DNA from: Euphorbia lathyris
Taxonomy: Eukaryota > Streptophyta > Magnoliopsida > Malpighiales > Euphorbiaceae
NCBI RefSeq assembly: GCF_963576675.1
Contig: NC_088917.1
Span: forward strand, 76,556,610 to 76,620,609
Direction: 5' to 3'
Length of the DNA: 64,000 bases
Position 1 is the first letter of the stretch; each line of letters opens with the position of its first letter. The notes beneath the pieces are model-generated. The model ran no database searches. It had not been told where the DNA came from and saw nothing but the letters and a program-made list of their open reading frames with translations. Shown one piece after another: positions 21,360 through 32,606 of the stretch. The position numbers were made by a program, and so were the translations under genes.

Positions 21360-24300
21360 TTAAGACAGTGGATTAAACATACCAATGGCTTCTCTCAGTA
21401 TGCTGAATTGCTCTCGTGCTAGAGGCTTTGTAAAGATATCAGCAAGCTGCTCATCTGTTGGCACATAAGTCAGCTTAATTTCTTCCTTGAGTATATGATC
21501 TCTGATGAAGTGATGTCTTATGCTGACATGCTTCATCCTGCTGTGCTGGATTGGGTTCTTTGAGAGGTCAATTGCACTTTTGTTGTCGCATTTAACTTCA
21601 ATTGTCTTTGTTTGAACACCATAATCTTCAAGCTGTTGCTTAATCCATAGGACTTGAGCAACACAGCTTCCAACAGCAATGTACTCAGCTTCAGTTGTGG
21701 ACAGGGCTACTGACGCATGCTTCTTGCTGAACCAAGATACAAGACAGCTTCCTAGGAAATGGCATCCTCCAGAGGTGCTTTTTCTTTCCAGCTTGTCTCG
21801 GCCATAGTCAGCGTCAGTGTATCCAATGAGTGTAAAGTCATGAGTATTTGGATACCACAAACCTGCATTAACTGAGCTTTGCAAATATCTAAGGATCCTT
21901 TTTTACAGCTATGTAATGGGATTCCTTAGGGTTAGCCTGATATCTAGCACAATAACATACTGAGAACTGAATGTCCGGTCTACTTGCTGTTAAGTAAAGT
22001 AAAGAGCCAATCATACCTCGGTACAACTTGCTGTCTACTGACTTACCATTTTCATCAACACAGAGGACAGTGTCAGTGCCTATAGGAGTGGATATTGGCT
22101 TACAATGTTCTAGTTCATATTTCTTCAATATCTCCTTGGCATATTTAGCTTGACTGATGAATATGCCATTCTTTCTTGTTTAATTTGAAGTCCAAGGAAG
22201 AAGTTGAGTTCTCCCATCATTGACATTTCGAATTCAGTCTGCATTTGCTTGCTAAATTCCTTGCACATAGATTCATTAGTAGCACCAAATATGATGTTAT
22301 CTACATATATTTGTGCCAGCAGAGTATCTTTACCCTTTCTCTTAATGAATAAGGTTGCATCAGCTTGACCCCTGACATAATTTCTAGTCAGTAAGAAGTT
22401 GGTCAGCCTCTCATACCAAGCACGTGGTGCTTGCTTGAGGCCATACAGAGTCTTTTTGAGTTTGTAAACGTGGTTTGGGAACTTAGGATCCTCAAACCCT
22501 GGAGGCTGATTGACATAGACCTCCTCGTTTATTACTCCATTAAGAAATGCACTTTTAACATCCATTTAAAACAGTTTAAAATTCATATAAGATGCATATG
22601 CACATAAAATCCTAATTGCTTTTAGCCTTGCCACTGGGGCAAAGGTCTCACCGTAGTCAATACCTTCTTGCTGACTGTAGCCCTGAGCTACAAGTCTTGC
22701 CTTGTTTCTGACTACGTTTCCTTGTTCATCCAGCTTGTTCCTGAAGACCCATCTTGTTCCAATGGTCTTTTGGCTTCTTGGATGTGGCACTAGCTCCCAT
22801 ACATTATTCCTCCTGAATTGGTCGAGTTCCTCTTGCATGGCATTCATCCAGAATTCGTCATGCTCAGCTTCGGCAAAGTTCTTCGGCTCCTGAACTGAGA
22901 CGAAAGCTACATTGCCGAGATACTTCCTTAGTTGATTCCTTGTCATCAGCGTATTTCCAGCTGAGTCAAGAATTGCATTTTCTGAATGCCCTCTTGGGAC
23001 TCTTATCTCCTTCGGTAGATTCGTGTCTTGTTCTACTCGTGTTTCAACATTCTCTGTAGAAGTAGATTGGTCAGTGAAAGTAATTTTAGGTTCACTCTTA
23101 CTCTTGGTCAGCCGTTTTGTGAAGGACTCAGTAGCTGGTTCTTGATCAGCAGGTGCTGAGTTTGGTTCATCTTCTATCAGCGGCTGGTATCTTCCTGCAG
23201 GGTCAGTTTCATCGAATTGCACATGTATAGATTCTTCTAATACTTGGGTTCTCTTATTAAAAACTCTGTATGCTTTGCTGTTTGTTGAGTAGCCTAGAAA
23301 GATAGCCTCATCAGCTTTTGAATCAAATTTGGCTAAGCTATCTTTGGTATTTAAAATGAAACATCTACAGCCAAAGGCACAAAAGTATCCAATGTTGGGC
23401 TTTCGTCCTTTCCAAAGTTCATAAGGGGTTTTCTTAAGTATAGGTCTAACTAGAGCCCTATTTAGAATATAGCATGCTGTGTTAACAGCTTCTCCCCAAA
23501 AATACTTTAGAAGCCTATGCTCATCCAGCATTGTCCTGGCTATTTCAACCAAAGTCCTGTTCTTCCTTTCTACAACCCCATTTTGTTGAGGCGTTCTAGG
23601 AGCAGAGAAATTGTGGTCAATGCCGCTGTCTTAACAGAATTCAACAAACTTTTGGTTTTTGAATTCTCCACCGTTATCACTACGGATATGAGCTAATTTT
23701 AGGTCTTTCTCATTTTCAATTTTTCTAACCAAGTTTGAAAATGTCTCAAAGGTCTCATCCTTGCTGGTCAGCAAGATAACCCACGTATACCGAGAGAAGT
23801 CATCTATAATGACCAAGGAAAATCTTCTTCCACCCAGACTCAACGGCTGGACTGGACCAAAGAGATCCAAGTGTAGTAACTCTAACGGACGTTTAGTTGA
23901 GACAATGTTTTTACTATGAAAAGATTGTTTGGTTTGTTTTCCAGCTTGGCAAGCGTGACATAGTTGATCTTTTTGAAATTTAAGTTCAGGCAGTCCCTCA
24001 ACCAATTGCTTTCTTGCTAATTTGGCCAGGAGGTCCATGCTTACATGACCAAGTCTCCTGTGCCATAGCCAGGAATTTTCTTCCTTTGTGACTAAGCATT
24101 CAGTTTTTGAAAACTTCTTTTCTAGGTTCAGCATGAAGACATTGTCTATCCGAGGGGCAGTTAAAATTAACTCATTCGTTTTTCCCTCATATATTTTACA
24201 TCCAGTATCATCAAATATAACTTTTCTCCCATTATCACATAGCTGAGCTACGCTGAGTAAGTTATATTTGAGTCCGCTGACTAGGGAGACAGATTCAATA

Positions 24301-24452
24301 GTGGGATTACCTCCAACGGTGCCTGATCCTACTATCTTACCCTTTCTGTTGTCTCCAAAACTTACGCTTCCTCCTCGTTTACGTTCAAATGTGATGAACT
24401 GAGTTTCATCACCTGTCATATGCCTTGAGCATGCGCTGTCAATATACCACAT
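21360..24452 (-). pseudogene. Copia pol of element 1 (PR-INT-RT-RNase H), broken
   Basis: Order: protease DSACSRHM (near 24440), GAG-pre-integrase HRRLGHVS with CHACQAGK, integrase core (LDLFGPV, DDFSRYTW, RSDNGGEF, QQNGVVERKNRTL), reverse transcriptase ([38 protein letters not shown]) and RNase H ([26 protein letters not shown]). Damage relative to element 2: TAA at 23631-23633 after KFVEFC; TAA at 22566-22568 before [10 protein letters not shown] (Gln codon); a 1-nt loss near 22176; a 1-nt gain near 21900. The catalytic YVDD reads YVDN, a G-to-A change. The integrase region is otherwise complete, unlike in element 2. Confidence 0.93.
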
Positions 24453-24493
24453 TTTTTACTTCTCGGCACATCTCAGGCTTACCTGCATTTTGA

Positions 24494-26201
24494 TCAGTTT
24501 CCTTTAGGTACCCAATTCTTTTTGGGTCCTGACTTGTTAGGTTCAACAGGTAAAGCATCATATTTTATTTTGTGGCGACATATATTGATAGTATGGCCAC
24601 TTTTTCCACAGAAGTCACAACTGACCTTCTGTTTAGGACTCTTTACTGACTTGTCATCACCCCAGTGCTGAGCGTGCTAGCACACCTTAGTGGTGTGTCC
24701 TAACTTCCCACAAAAGTCACATTGGACTCTTCGCTGGGGATTTCGTCTCTGCTGAGTACCTTGGTACTGTGTACCTTGATACTGAGTTCTCAGCGGAAAA
24801 TTGTTTTTGTTTGGAACCTTTAATTGGTTCTGAATGGTTGTGACATCCTTTCTCAGTTTCTTTGAAACTGACTGGACTTCAGAGACAGACTCATGAATGG
24901 TTTTCATATTTTCATGCAAAACTGAGTTGTCCTGAAGAAGATATCTGAGGTCACTCAGTTTGACCTCTTCTACTTCATCACAGCGCCGGCTGAGTGCTTT
25001 AATCTTCTTGTTACACTTTTTAACAAGTGTATAGAGATCACTCAGGGCGTTACCCATTTCATTTCTGAGTTGAGAGAGTGAGATTACCTCATTAGATTGC
25101 TCTTCATTATCTGACTCATCAGATTGGCCAGCATGCTCAGAAATGCATGGTTCAGCAAGTTCGTCAGCCATGAAACATATCTTAGCTGACTCTGTGGCCT
25201 CAGCTTCAGTTGATGAAGAATCATCACTGTCACTCCATGTTGCCACCATTGCCTTCTTGCCATTCTTCTTGTCTTTCCTCAGCGTTGGGCAGCTTGACTT
25301 GATGTGGCCGGTTTGATGGCACTCAAAGCATGTAATGGGCTTCGAGCTGTCCTTCTTGAATTTGCTGTCACTTGAGTCAGCCTTATACTTGTCAAATTTT
25401 CTATAAGGCTTTTTGGAGTATTTGTCATTTCTTTTGAACAGCCTCTTCATTTTCCTCGTGAACATAGCCATCTCCTCATCGTCAGTCGAGCCATCATCAG
25501 TTGAGTCAGCTTTCATGACAAGTGATTTTTGCTTCTTGTCTTCGGATTTTTCCTTCACCTCGAAATTCTTCATGGATATCTCATGGGTCAGTAGTGAGCC
25601 GATGAGTTCATCATATTTATAGGTGGTTAAATCCTGAGCTTCTTCAACAGCTGTCTTCTTGGCTTGCCAGTCCTTAGGAAGACTTCTGAGTATCTTCTTG
25701 ACTTGTTCTTCTTCAGTGAAGATTTTTCCAAGTCTTTTGAGCTCATTAATGATGTTGGTGAATCTTGCATTCATCTCAGAAATCCCCTCATCATTGTTCA
25801 TTTCGAACAGCTCATACAATCTCATTTGCTGGTTGACCTTGGACTCCTTCACCTTGTTGGTTCCTTCGTAGGTCACCTCCAGCTTCTTCCAGATCTCCTG
25901 TGCTGACTCACAACCTGATATTTTGTTGTATTCTGCAGCATCCAGCGCACAGTGAAGCATATTTATAGCCGAAGCATGATTTTGTAGCTTCTTGAGATCA
26001 TCCTCCGTCCATTCAACCTCAGCTTTAACAACTGACTGGCCAGCAACTCATGTTTGTAGCTTAAATGAAGTTCTTCATCCTATTCTTCCAAAAGGTATAG
26101 TTTGACCCGAAGAATAGGGGAGGCCTAGTAATGGACAGCCCATCAGGTAATATCTGAGTTGTCTGGTTTCCAGGGAGAAACCGAGTGCTGTTTTCACCCA
26201 T
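24494..26201 (-). pseudogene. Copia gag of element 1, broken
   Basis: The start ATG at 26201 ([16 protein letters not shown]) has a CCATGG context. The gag then has a CAA-to-TAA nonsense codon after WKNRMKNFI and a 47-bp deletion (near 26040-26050) relative to element 2, which shifts the frame. The main body is open from 25960 ([12 protein letters not shown]) to 24677 and carries a CCHC knuckle CFECHQTGHIKSSC (about 25290-25333) and a second one [14 protein letters not shown] ending at a TAG (Trp in element 2). A third knuckle follows at about 24570-24615, and the frame ends at TGA 24494-24496. Confidence 0.92.
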
Positions 26202-26251
26202 GGTATGGATCAACTCAAGGTTGTTAGACCTTTAGTAATGAGCTTTTAGGC

Positions 26252-26263
26252 TCTGATACCACT
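26252..26263 (-). other. Primer-binding site, element 1
   Basis: Reverse-strand AGTGGTATCAGAGC directly follows the 5' LTR end (CCAACA). Its TGGTATCAGAGC core is complementary to the 3' end of initiator tRNA-Met, the usual Copia primer. Confidence 0.9.
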
Positions 26264-27615
26264 TGTTGGTCCCTTGTAAGGTTGCAAATATAGTTCCAAG
26301 GGGGGGGGGGGTTAGGAACTATTTGACCTTTTTAAATAATTAGGGCAAACTTCTTTTTCTTAAGAAAAGAGTATATGACAGCGGCGCTGAGCAATCAGCA
26401 AGACACTGGCTTAGTCAACTAGTGACTAGGTCAGTTTCGTTGCTTAAGTCAGGAAATAGCACTTAGAGTCTATTTCTGAACTAATTCGTTGGCAGCGCAC
26501 AACTCGGCTTGACCTCTTTTACTTGGTCAGTTTTAGTTTGTTTTAAGCAAGCAATATATTAAGGAGTTAAGGGTTAGAAATACTTCACTCAGCGGAGTTA
26601 TCCAGGTTCAGCTTCTTCTAAGCCTACGTCCTGTCCCCGGAACACGTTCCGAGATTTCCAATTCACTACTGAGCTCTTTAAAGGTAGAGACTCGAAAACC
26701 CTTTACAAATCAGAAGCTGAGTATAACAAGAGTACCTTCCTCTATACCTCTACTCACTTCTATTCTAATTCACCAAGTACTTAAAAACGAGTACTCAGCT
26801 TCTCCTTTCTAATTCTAGAAATGATTAAGATTTGTCCTAAACAACAATTGCTAGAACACCTTAGATGATTGAGGATCAATCACTCTAGACTTTTACACAG
26901 ATATGAAATTGTTGTGTAAGATTTGCTTTGCTTTTGTATACAGAACTTTTGTATGCTTTTGGTCAGTGTAACGGCTATTGCTCAAAGTTCTATATAGACT
27001 GAGGATTCTGAATGCTCTATTTATAGAGAGCTGTGAGAGCTTCTGGTTATTTCGAATTTCGAAATAACCATTAGAGGGAAACGGCTTCATGTCGCTTTCA
27101 GTCAGTCTGTTCAGCAGTTCTCTTAGCCAATCAGATTCCAGCATCTTCTGTTCTTCGGTCAGTGTGGCAGTATGTTCCTCCAAATCGGGTAATGTCAAAC
27201 AGACAGCTTCCTGCGTCTTCTGTTCTTTACCAACAAAGGAAATACTTGGTCTGGAAGTTGCTTTGTGGTCAGCGGCTGTCTTGTACGTTTTGTCGAGACA
27301 GCTCAGCAGCTTCATACTGAAGTTGTCTACGTGGATCTTCTCGATCCTTCATTGGTGAGCTGCGTTTCAATACTCAACGGTAGCATTTTGAAACACGCGG
27401 GCTGAGTGGCCTTGGCCTTGTTTGACTTGGGCTTTGACTTCTATATAGGGCTTGGGCCTTATGATCTTTATGTCTTATAACAATTATAAACTCAACATTG
27501 AACAAATACATTAGTAACAATAAATCAAAGCATTTAAACTTAATGTGTTATAGAGTATTTAATTATACTTAAATAATTTTGTCAAATCGAAATCTTGTGG
27601 AAAGGTGTTTCAACA
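26264..27615 (-). repeat. 5' LTR of Sirevirus element 1
   Basis: 1,352 bp, the same length as the 3' LTR, with about six substitutions seen by eye (for example in the 27100-27380 part). It has the same TATA box, poly-G run and palindrome (27045-27069). Confidence 0.95.
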
Positions 27616-29091
27616 CTTTGCAACGTGCTTTTCAAGATTCTCTCCAAAATGTTGGCAAACCGGCTTAAACAGGTACTACCAGATATCATATCTCACAATC
27701 AGAGTGCTTTTTTATCCAGTAGATCGATAACCGACAATGTGGTAATTGCTTATGAGATAATTCATAAAATGAAGAGTCTTCGTCATGGAAAGGTTGGAAC
27801 GGCAGCTCTCAAACTCGACATGAGTAAGGCATACGATAGAATTGAATGGGGGTTCCTCAACAATATGCTGAAAAAATTGGGATCCTCTTCTACTTGGATT
27901 CAATGGATTATGCTATGTGTAACTTCGGTTTCGTATTCAATTCTTCAGGACAATCATGAAATTGGTCCAATCATTCCCCAACGTGGTTTGTGCCAAGGTG
28001 ATCCACTTTCCCCGTTTTTATTTCTAATATGTGCTGAAGGCTTGTCAGCGCTATTGTCAGCTAAGGAGAGGGAAGGTAAATTGCATGGTTTTAAAGTAGC
28101 TAGAACAGCCCCCAAGATCTCTCATCTATTCTTTGCAGACGACAGCCTGCTATTTTTCAAAGCCACTCAAGCAGAAGCACAGTGCATCAAAAACTGTCTG
28201 ATCAGTTATGAAAAGGCCTCCGGACAATGTATAAACCTTCAGAAATCAGCAATCTTCTTCAGCGCCAATTCACCCATCCCTGCAAGAACCGAAGTTGCTA
28301 ACTTAATTCAAGTCAGGGAAGTGCACTCACTGGATAACTACTTGGGGGCGCCAATAGACATCGGGAGAAGCAAAATGCAAGTCTTTAGAGTGTTAAAAGA
28401 TAGAATCTGGAATCGGATTAATAGCTGGAAAGAAAAGTTTTTGTCCAGAGCCGGAAAAGAAGTTCTCATTAAATCGGTATTACAATCAATTCCTACGTAT
28501 TTAATGAGTATATTTCTTATGCCTAAAGAGTTTTGTGAAGAGGTGAACAGACTATTGAATCGGTTTTGGTGGAGATCCTCCGGAACTTCGCCTACTGGCA
28601 TTCACTGGAAGCAGTGGGAGAAGATGTGCTATCCAAAATCCGAAGGAGGTATGGGTTTTCGTAATATTTCTCATTTTAATTTGGCTCTGTTGGCAAAGCA
28701 AGGTTGGAGGATCATTCAGGATCCGGTTTCATTAATAGCTCGGGTTCTTAAAGCATGGTACTTCCCAAATGGGGAGCTTCTTGAAGCTAATCTGGGTCAT
28801 AACCCTTCTTTTATCTAGGGAAGCATCCTTTCAGGAGTGGATCTGTTACGGGAAGGTTTACGATGCAAAGTGGGATCAGGCCAAACAATAAAAATTTGGA
28901 GTAGTCCGTGGCTCCCCGACGAATCAGACCCGCGGCCAACAAGTGTACCCCCCGATGCCAATCAAGTGGAGCTGGTCAGTGATATCATAGAACAAAATGG
29001 AACTTGGAATATTGAAATGATCAACTCGATATTCAATGAAAGAGACAGACGTTTGATATTAGCAATTCCATTCCGTCGACCAGGTCGGACC

Positions 29092-29707
29092 TGTTGGGTA
29101 TACATCCCAAGTCCCACATCGGAAAGATATAAAAGATTTGCATAGTTTATAAAGAAGTTCACCAACTAAATTAGTATGAGGCCTTTTGGGAAGGAGCCTA
29201 AAAACAAATCCGTGCGGGCTTGGCCCAAAGCGGACAATATCATACTAATGGTGGAGCTATTGGTGAACTCGTGGGCCCAACAAATGGTATCAGAGCCGAT
29301 GGTTCGGCTGAGAGAACGTGCATGAGATCTAAGGAGATGTGGGAGGCTCTCAGTGTGACCTCGCGATGGGAAATTTGTGCTTGGTGCCTTGTGTCGAAAG
29401 TCTTCCTGATATTATGGTGGTCAGGCGTCGTGTTTCGCGGGTTGGCGGCGGTACAAGATGATTAGACAGATTATCGCTGAAGGGGACGCTTGTGGTCCTT
29501 GGTCTGAGGGGAGGATTGTTGGGTATACATCCCAAGTCCCACATCGGATAGATATAAAAGATTTGCATAGTTTATAAAGAAGTTCACCAACTAAATTAGT
29601 ATGAGGCCTTTTGGGAAGGAGCCCAAAAACAAATCCGTGCGGGCTTGGCCCAAAGCGGACAATATCATACTAATGGTGGAGCTATTGGTGAACTCGTGGG
29701 CCCAACA
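29092..29707 (+). mobile_element. TRIM (miniature LTR retrotransposon)
   Basis: Two 191-bp LTRs (29092-29282 and 29517-29707), TGTTGGG...CCCAACA, flank a 234-bp interior. The PBS TGGTATCAGAGC is at 29285-29296 and a purine tract GAGGGGAGGAT directly precedes the 3' LTR. The 5-bp duplication GGACC (29087-29091 and 29708-29712) shows insertion into LINE ORF2. The LTRs differ at about two positions, so it is young. It encodes no protein and must rely on another element's proteins. Confidence 0.95.
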
Positions 29708-30983
29708 GGACCGATTCTTGGATGTGGCAACACACACGAAACGAATCTTACACAGTTAAAAGTGGATACTACCTAGCGGCTAAATCAGCTACAACCTTAC
29801 TCACAGCCAACTATTCGATGCCCCGAAGGTGAAGAATTGCCTTTGGAGAATTTTCTCGAGCTGTTTACCAACATTGAACAATCTGGCCATGCGACACAGC
29901 TCTCTCCTAAATAGGTGTCCGATTTGCAACATCTCCAGCGAAGATGAAAGTCATATTTTTTTTACTTGTATTTTTGCCAAACAAATTTGGGGTCTCTTTT
30001 TTGCAGATAATCGAATGGAACATGTAACGGATTTTTTCACATGATTTATAGGGCTGCTTAATTCATCTTATTCTTCAATCTCCTCAATTGCTGTCATTAT
30101 ATGGCATATATGGAAATACCGTAATCAGGTGGTTTGGGAAAAGAAGTACAGCTTACCTGGGTCGGTTCTGCACACAGCAATAACGGAGGAAAAGGGGTGG
30201 AAAGCGACCCGCATTCAACGACAAGTTCCCCTTCCATACCCTCGTACAGACGCAGGCAAGTGGAAAAAACCAGCACAAGGTTTTCTGAGTTGTAACGTGG
30301 ACGCAGGCGTCCATTCTGATGCGGCATTCTGCTCGGTCGGAATGCTTATTCGGGACCATAACGGGAACTGTATCAGAGCCACGAAAGCAGGACTTGCTGA
30401 TGTTACCGATCCAACGATGGCTGAGGCGATGGCTATACGGGAAGAATTAAGCTGGATCAAGCATCTCAACCTAACCAATATCTCCATCCAGTCCGATTGT
30501 CTCAACGTTGTCACAGCCATCCAGCAACAAGAGGTTAATTTTTCGTATTTATCAGATATCATTCAGGATTGTTATTCTATTTTACGAGATTTGAATTCTG
30601 TTTCAATCTCTTTTATTAAGCGATCAGTGAATCTGGCAGCCCATACTTTAGCAAAAGCTGTCAGTTCTAGGTCTGATTGGGGTGAGTGGGCATGTCCACC
30701 ACCGTTCCTTAGCGATGTTATTCTTTTCGATTCAAGTTAATAAATATCATTCTTTTATTAAAAAAAAGGCTAATAGGATATGTATTTTATAATTCAACTT
30801 AAATTTGAATTTATTAGATTTTTAAAATTTATTTGTATATATTTAAAATCAAATGCTAATTAAACTGTATTAATATTGAGAAAATATAATAATTTTTTTA
30901 ACCCGAAAATATAATAATTTTTTAATGATATTTATCTAAATTGAAAAAAATAATACTAAATCATATTTTAGTTATGACTAATT

Positions 30984-31488
30984 AATTTATTAGTCCCTAT
31001 ATTTTGACAAAACACACTGTTTAGTCCTTGTATTTTCAAAAACACATGGTAAAGTCCCTAACGTTTTTCTCGGTGAACTGTTTAGTCCATGCCATTAGAC
31101 TTTCATAAAGATTCTGTTAGTCAATTTGGATTGCATTCTTCTTTTCCTTTATTTTCTTTTCCTTTAAACTCTAATGCATCTGAAATCAACTTTGAGTGTT
31201 ATTCTTCTTCATTTTCTTCTTAATCGTTCAAATTCGTAAGCATTGGGTCTGTTTTTTTTTCTTGTTCTCCATTCAAATAACTTCTTTTTCTAAATTGGAT
31301 TTCCTCTTCTGAAGTTTGGAGGTAAATAGTAAAGGGTCATTTCCGAAGTTATAAACGGTAAAAAATCTAACAAACAGACGGAATGACTAAACAGTTCACT
31401 GAGAAAAAAGTTAGGGACCTTATCATGTGTTTTTAAAAATATAGGGACTAAACAGTGTGTTTTGTCAAAATATAAGGACTAATAAATT
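30984..31488. mobile_element. MITE-like foldback inside the hAT remnant
   Basis: AATTTATTAGTCCCTATA, then TTTGACAAAACACACTG on the left pairs with CAGTGTGTTTTGTCAAA, then TATAAGGACTAATAAATT on the right. Pairing continues inward (GTTCACYGAGAAAAA region). About 140-bp arms surround a T-rich centre. Confidence 0.7.
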
Positions 31489-31540
31489 ACTTACCCTTTA
31501 ATTATTTAAGTTATAACATTATTATTTATTTTAGACATAA

Positions 31541-31615
31541 GTGAAATGGTAGTGTAGTGGTGAGTATTAGAGTTTATAGACCAAAGGTTCAAGGTTTGAA
31601 TCCTACCTTTGTCAA
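31541..31615 (+). repeat. tRNA-Asp-like segment (SINE or tRNA relic)
   Basis: TGGTAGTGTAGTGGTGAGTA resembles the A-box half of plant tRNA-Asp. AAGGTTTGAATCCTACC, 40 nt later, resembles a B box with T-arm. No acceptor pairing is preserved, so it is a degenerate tRNA-derived sequence. Confidence 0.4.
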
Positions 31616-31842
31616 AATTTATAAATTTTTTTCAAGTAAACATGCTTAAAAGCAAACCGGACCAAACCGCTTAACCGACACTGGGTAACCAGTTTATGGT
31701 TAAACTGATCGGTTTGAGCGGGTTTGAACGGTTTTCAAGGATTTAACAACCGGACCACCTCCGATCCGAAATTGTGACCGATTCTGGTCGAACTGGGTTG
31801 GACCGACCGGACCGGGCCGGATTTGATAACCTTGGTTAAATG

Positions 31843-32596
31843 GGAGAGGGAGAAAGGGATGAGAGAGACACACAAAAAGAGAAAGGAATGGTGAAATGGA
31901 AATTTTAGGTTTTAGAAGAGTGAAAGAGAGAGACAATCGGTTAAAAGTGTAAAGTGTAAACTTCAATGGCCATACCGGAAAGAATTGAAGTTCAATGGCC
32001 ACAATGTGGAAATTGATAAATTTCAGTGGCCATGGGTGTAATTTACCCTTATACTATATAAAGTGACTAATTATATACCATATATGGTTATGAAGGGAGA
32101 ATGTATAAATTTAGCCCTATGATTATTGAGCGAGAGAAGATATAGCCCTATGATTGCTTTTTGACAAAATTGTGATTACTATACTGTTACAATGTAAAAT
32201 GACTAATACGGTGCTTTAAATCAATCAATAAATTGAGATATAAATGTATGGTGTAAACCATTCGGAACCTCCTAAAATTATCCATTTTGGTCACTTTGTC
32301 CCCTAAATTTAAAGTACAATCCATTAGCCACCCCAACTCCCTTAAAGTGACATAAAATGCCTTTTATTTTTTTTTTCAATCGTTGAACTTTTGACCACTT
32401 TCTTTCTAGTTGACTTCTCATATACAATGTGGCTTTTTCTTTGCAAAATAATTACCGTTTTTTAAAGTATATTGTTGTCATAGCATCTCTAGACTCGTAT
32501 ACATTTGAAATATCATCATGAAAGACTATGTTGTAAATTTTTATAAAATGAAAAAGCACATTGCATATGGAAAGTTGATCGAAGGACGAGTGATCC
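31843..32596. other. Non-coding; stray tandem-array unit
   Basis: About 32055-32205 (TATATGGTTATGAAGGGAGAA, then ATTTAGCCCTATGATTATTG, then TTTTTGACAAAATTGTGATTA, then GTAAAATGACTAAT) is one unit of the repeat array at 8450-10870, lying over 20 kb away. At 32265-32350 there is a single MITE arm. No gene is seen. Confidence 0.55.
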
Positions 32597-32606
32597 TAAT
32601 TCGTCA

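Larger units (their letters stand above)
16257..27615 (-). mobile_element. Sirevirus-type Ty1/copia element 1 (11.36 kb)
   Basis: This is a complete LTR retrotransposon on the minus strand inside LINE ORF2, with 5-bp duplication CTTTG (16252-16256 and 27616-27620). The two LTRs are both 1,352 bp. Coding order from the right: 5' LTR, PBS, gag with zinc knuckles, protease, integrase, reverse transcriptase, RNase H, then an additional 928-codon ORF before the 3' LTR. The extra 3' ORF, large gag and long LTRs fit the Sirevirus (SIRE/Maximus) lineage. Gag and pol carry nonsense codons and indels, while ORF3 is intact. By eye the LTRs differ at about six positions, so insertion is fairly recent. 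Confidence 0.95.
14728..30740 (+). pseudogene. LINE ORF2 (endonuclease-RT-RNase H), broken
   Basis: ORF2 is in three pieces: 14728-16256, 27616-29091 and 29713-30740. The first is an APE-like endonuclease (LSWNCRGLGNPRTV at the start, LFLMET, SDHSAF near 15397), where the expected GDFN reads RDFN. The second is reverse transcriptase (KLDMSKAYDRIEW, PQRGLCQGDPLSPF, FFADDSLLFF), open from 27616 to the stop at 28816-28818. The third has zf-RVT (CPIC...HIFFTC, about 29910-29990) and RNase H (CNVDAG, AEAMAIREEL, QSDCLNVV) ending at 30740. Stops at 15091, 15721, about 15762, 28816 and 30042, plus a frameshift between 29713 and 29829, disable it. The Copia insertion separates RPIALC from NVLFKILSKMLA. 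Confidence 0.9.
13568..30769 (+). mobile_element. Full-length L1-type LINE, interrupted twice
   Basis: The element is bounded by a 14-bp target-site duplication CTAATAGGATATGT (13554-13567 and 30770-30783) and ends in a short A-tail. Removing the Copia (16257-27615) and TRIM (29092-29707) insertions and their duplications leaves about 5.2 kb, normal for a plant L1-clade LINE. It encodes ORF1 (DUF4283 plus zinc knuckle) and ORF2 (endonuclease, reverse transcriptase, zf-RVT, RNase H). Several nonsense codons show it is inactive. Confidence 0.93.
13229..31834. mobile_element. hAT-like element split by nested retrotransposons
   Basis: The left end CATGGTTGTCAAAACCGG (13229) is the imperfect inverted repeat of the right end CCGGATTTGATAACCTTG (ending 31834). 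Both are flanked by the same 8-bp sequence GTTAAATG (13221-13228 and 31835-31842). Own sequence is only 13229-13553 and about 30784-31834; the middle is the LINE with its own insertions. Both inner flanks are rich in CCGGTT/AACCGG phrases, supporting one original element of about 1.4 kb. No transposase is seen. Confidence 0.75.

Noticed and set aside
22566..23552. Separate host genes for the several pol-like frames in 21360-24452
   Set aside because: They are consecutive pieces of one Copia pol broken by two stops and two single-base indels, shown by direct comparison with element 2.
31541..31615. Functional tRNA-Asp gene
   Set aside because: A and B box-like halves exist but acceptor and anticodon stems do not pair; kept only as a degenerate tRNA-like repeat.
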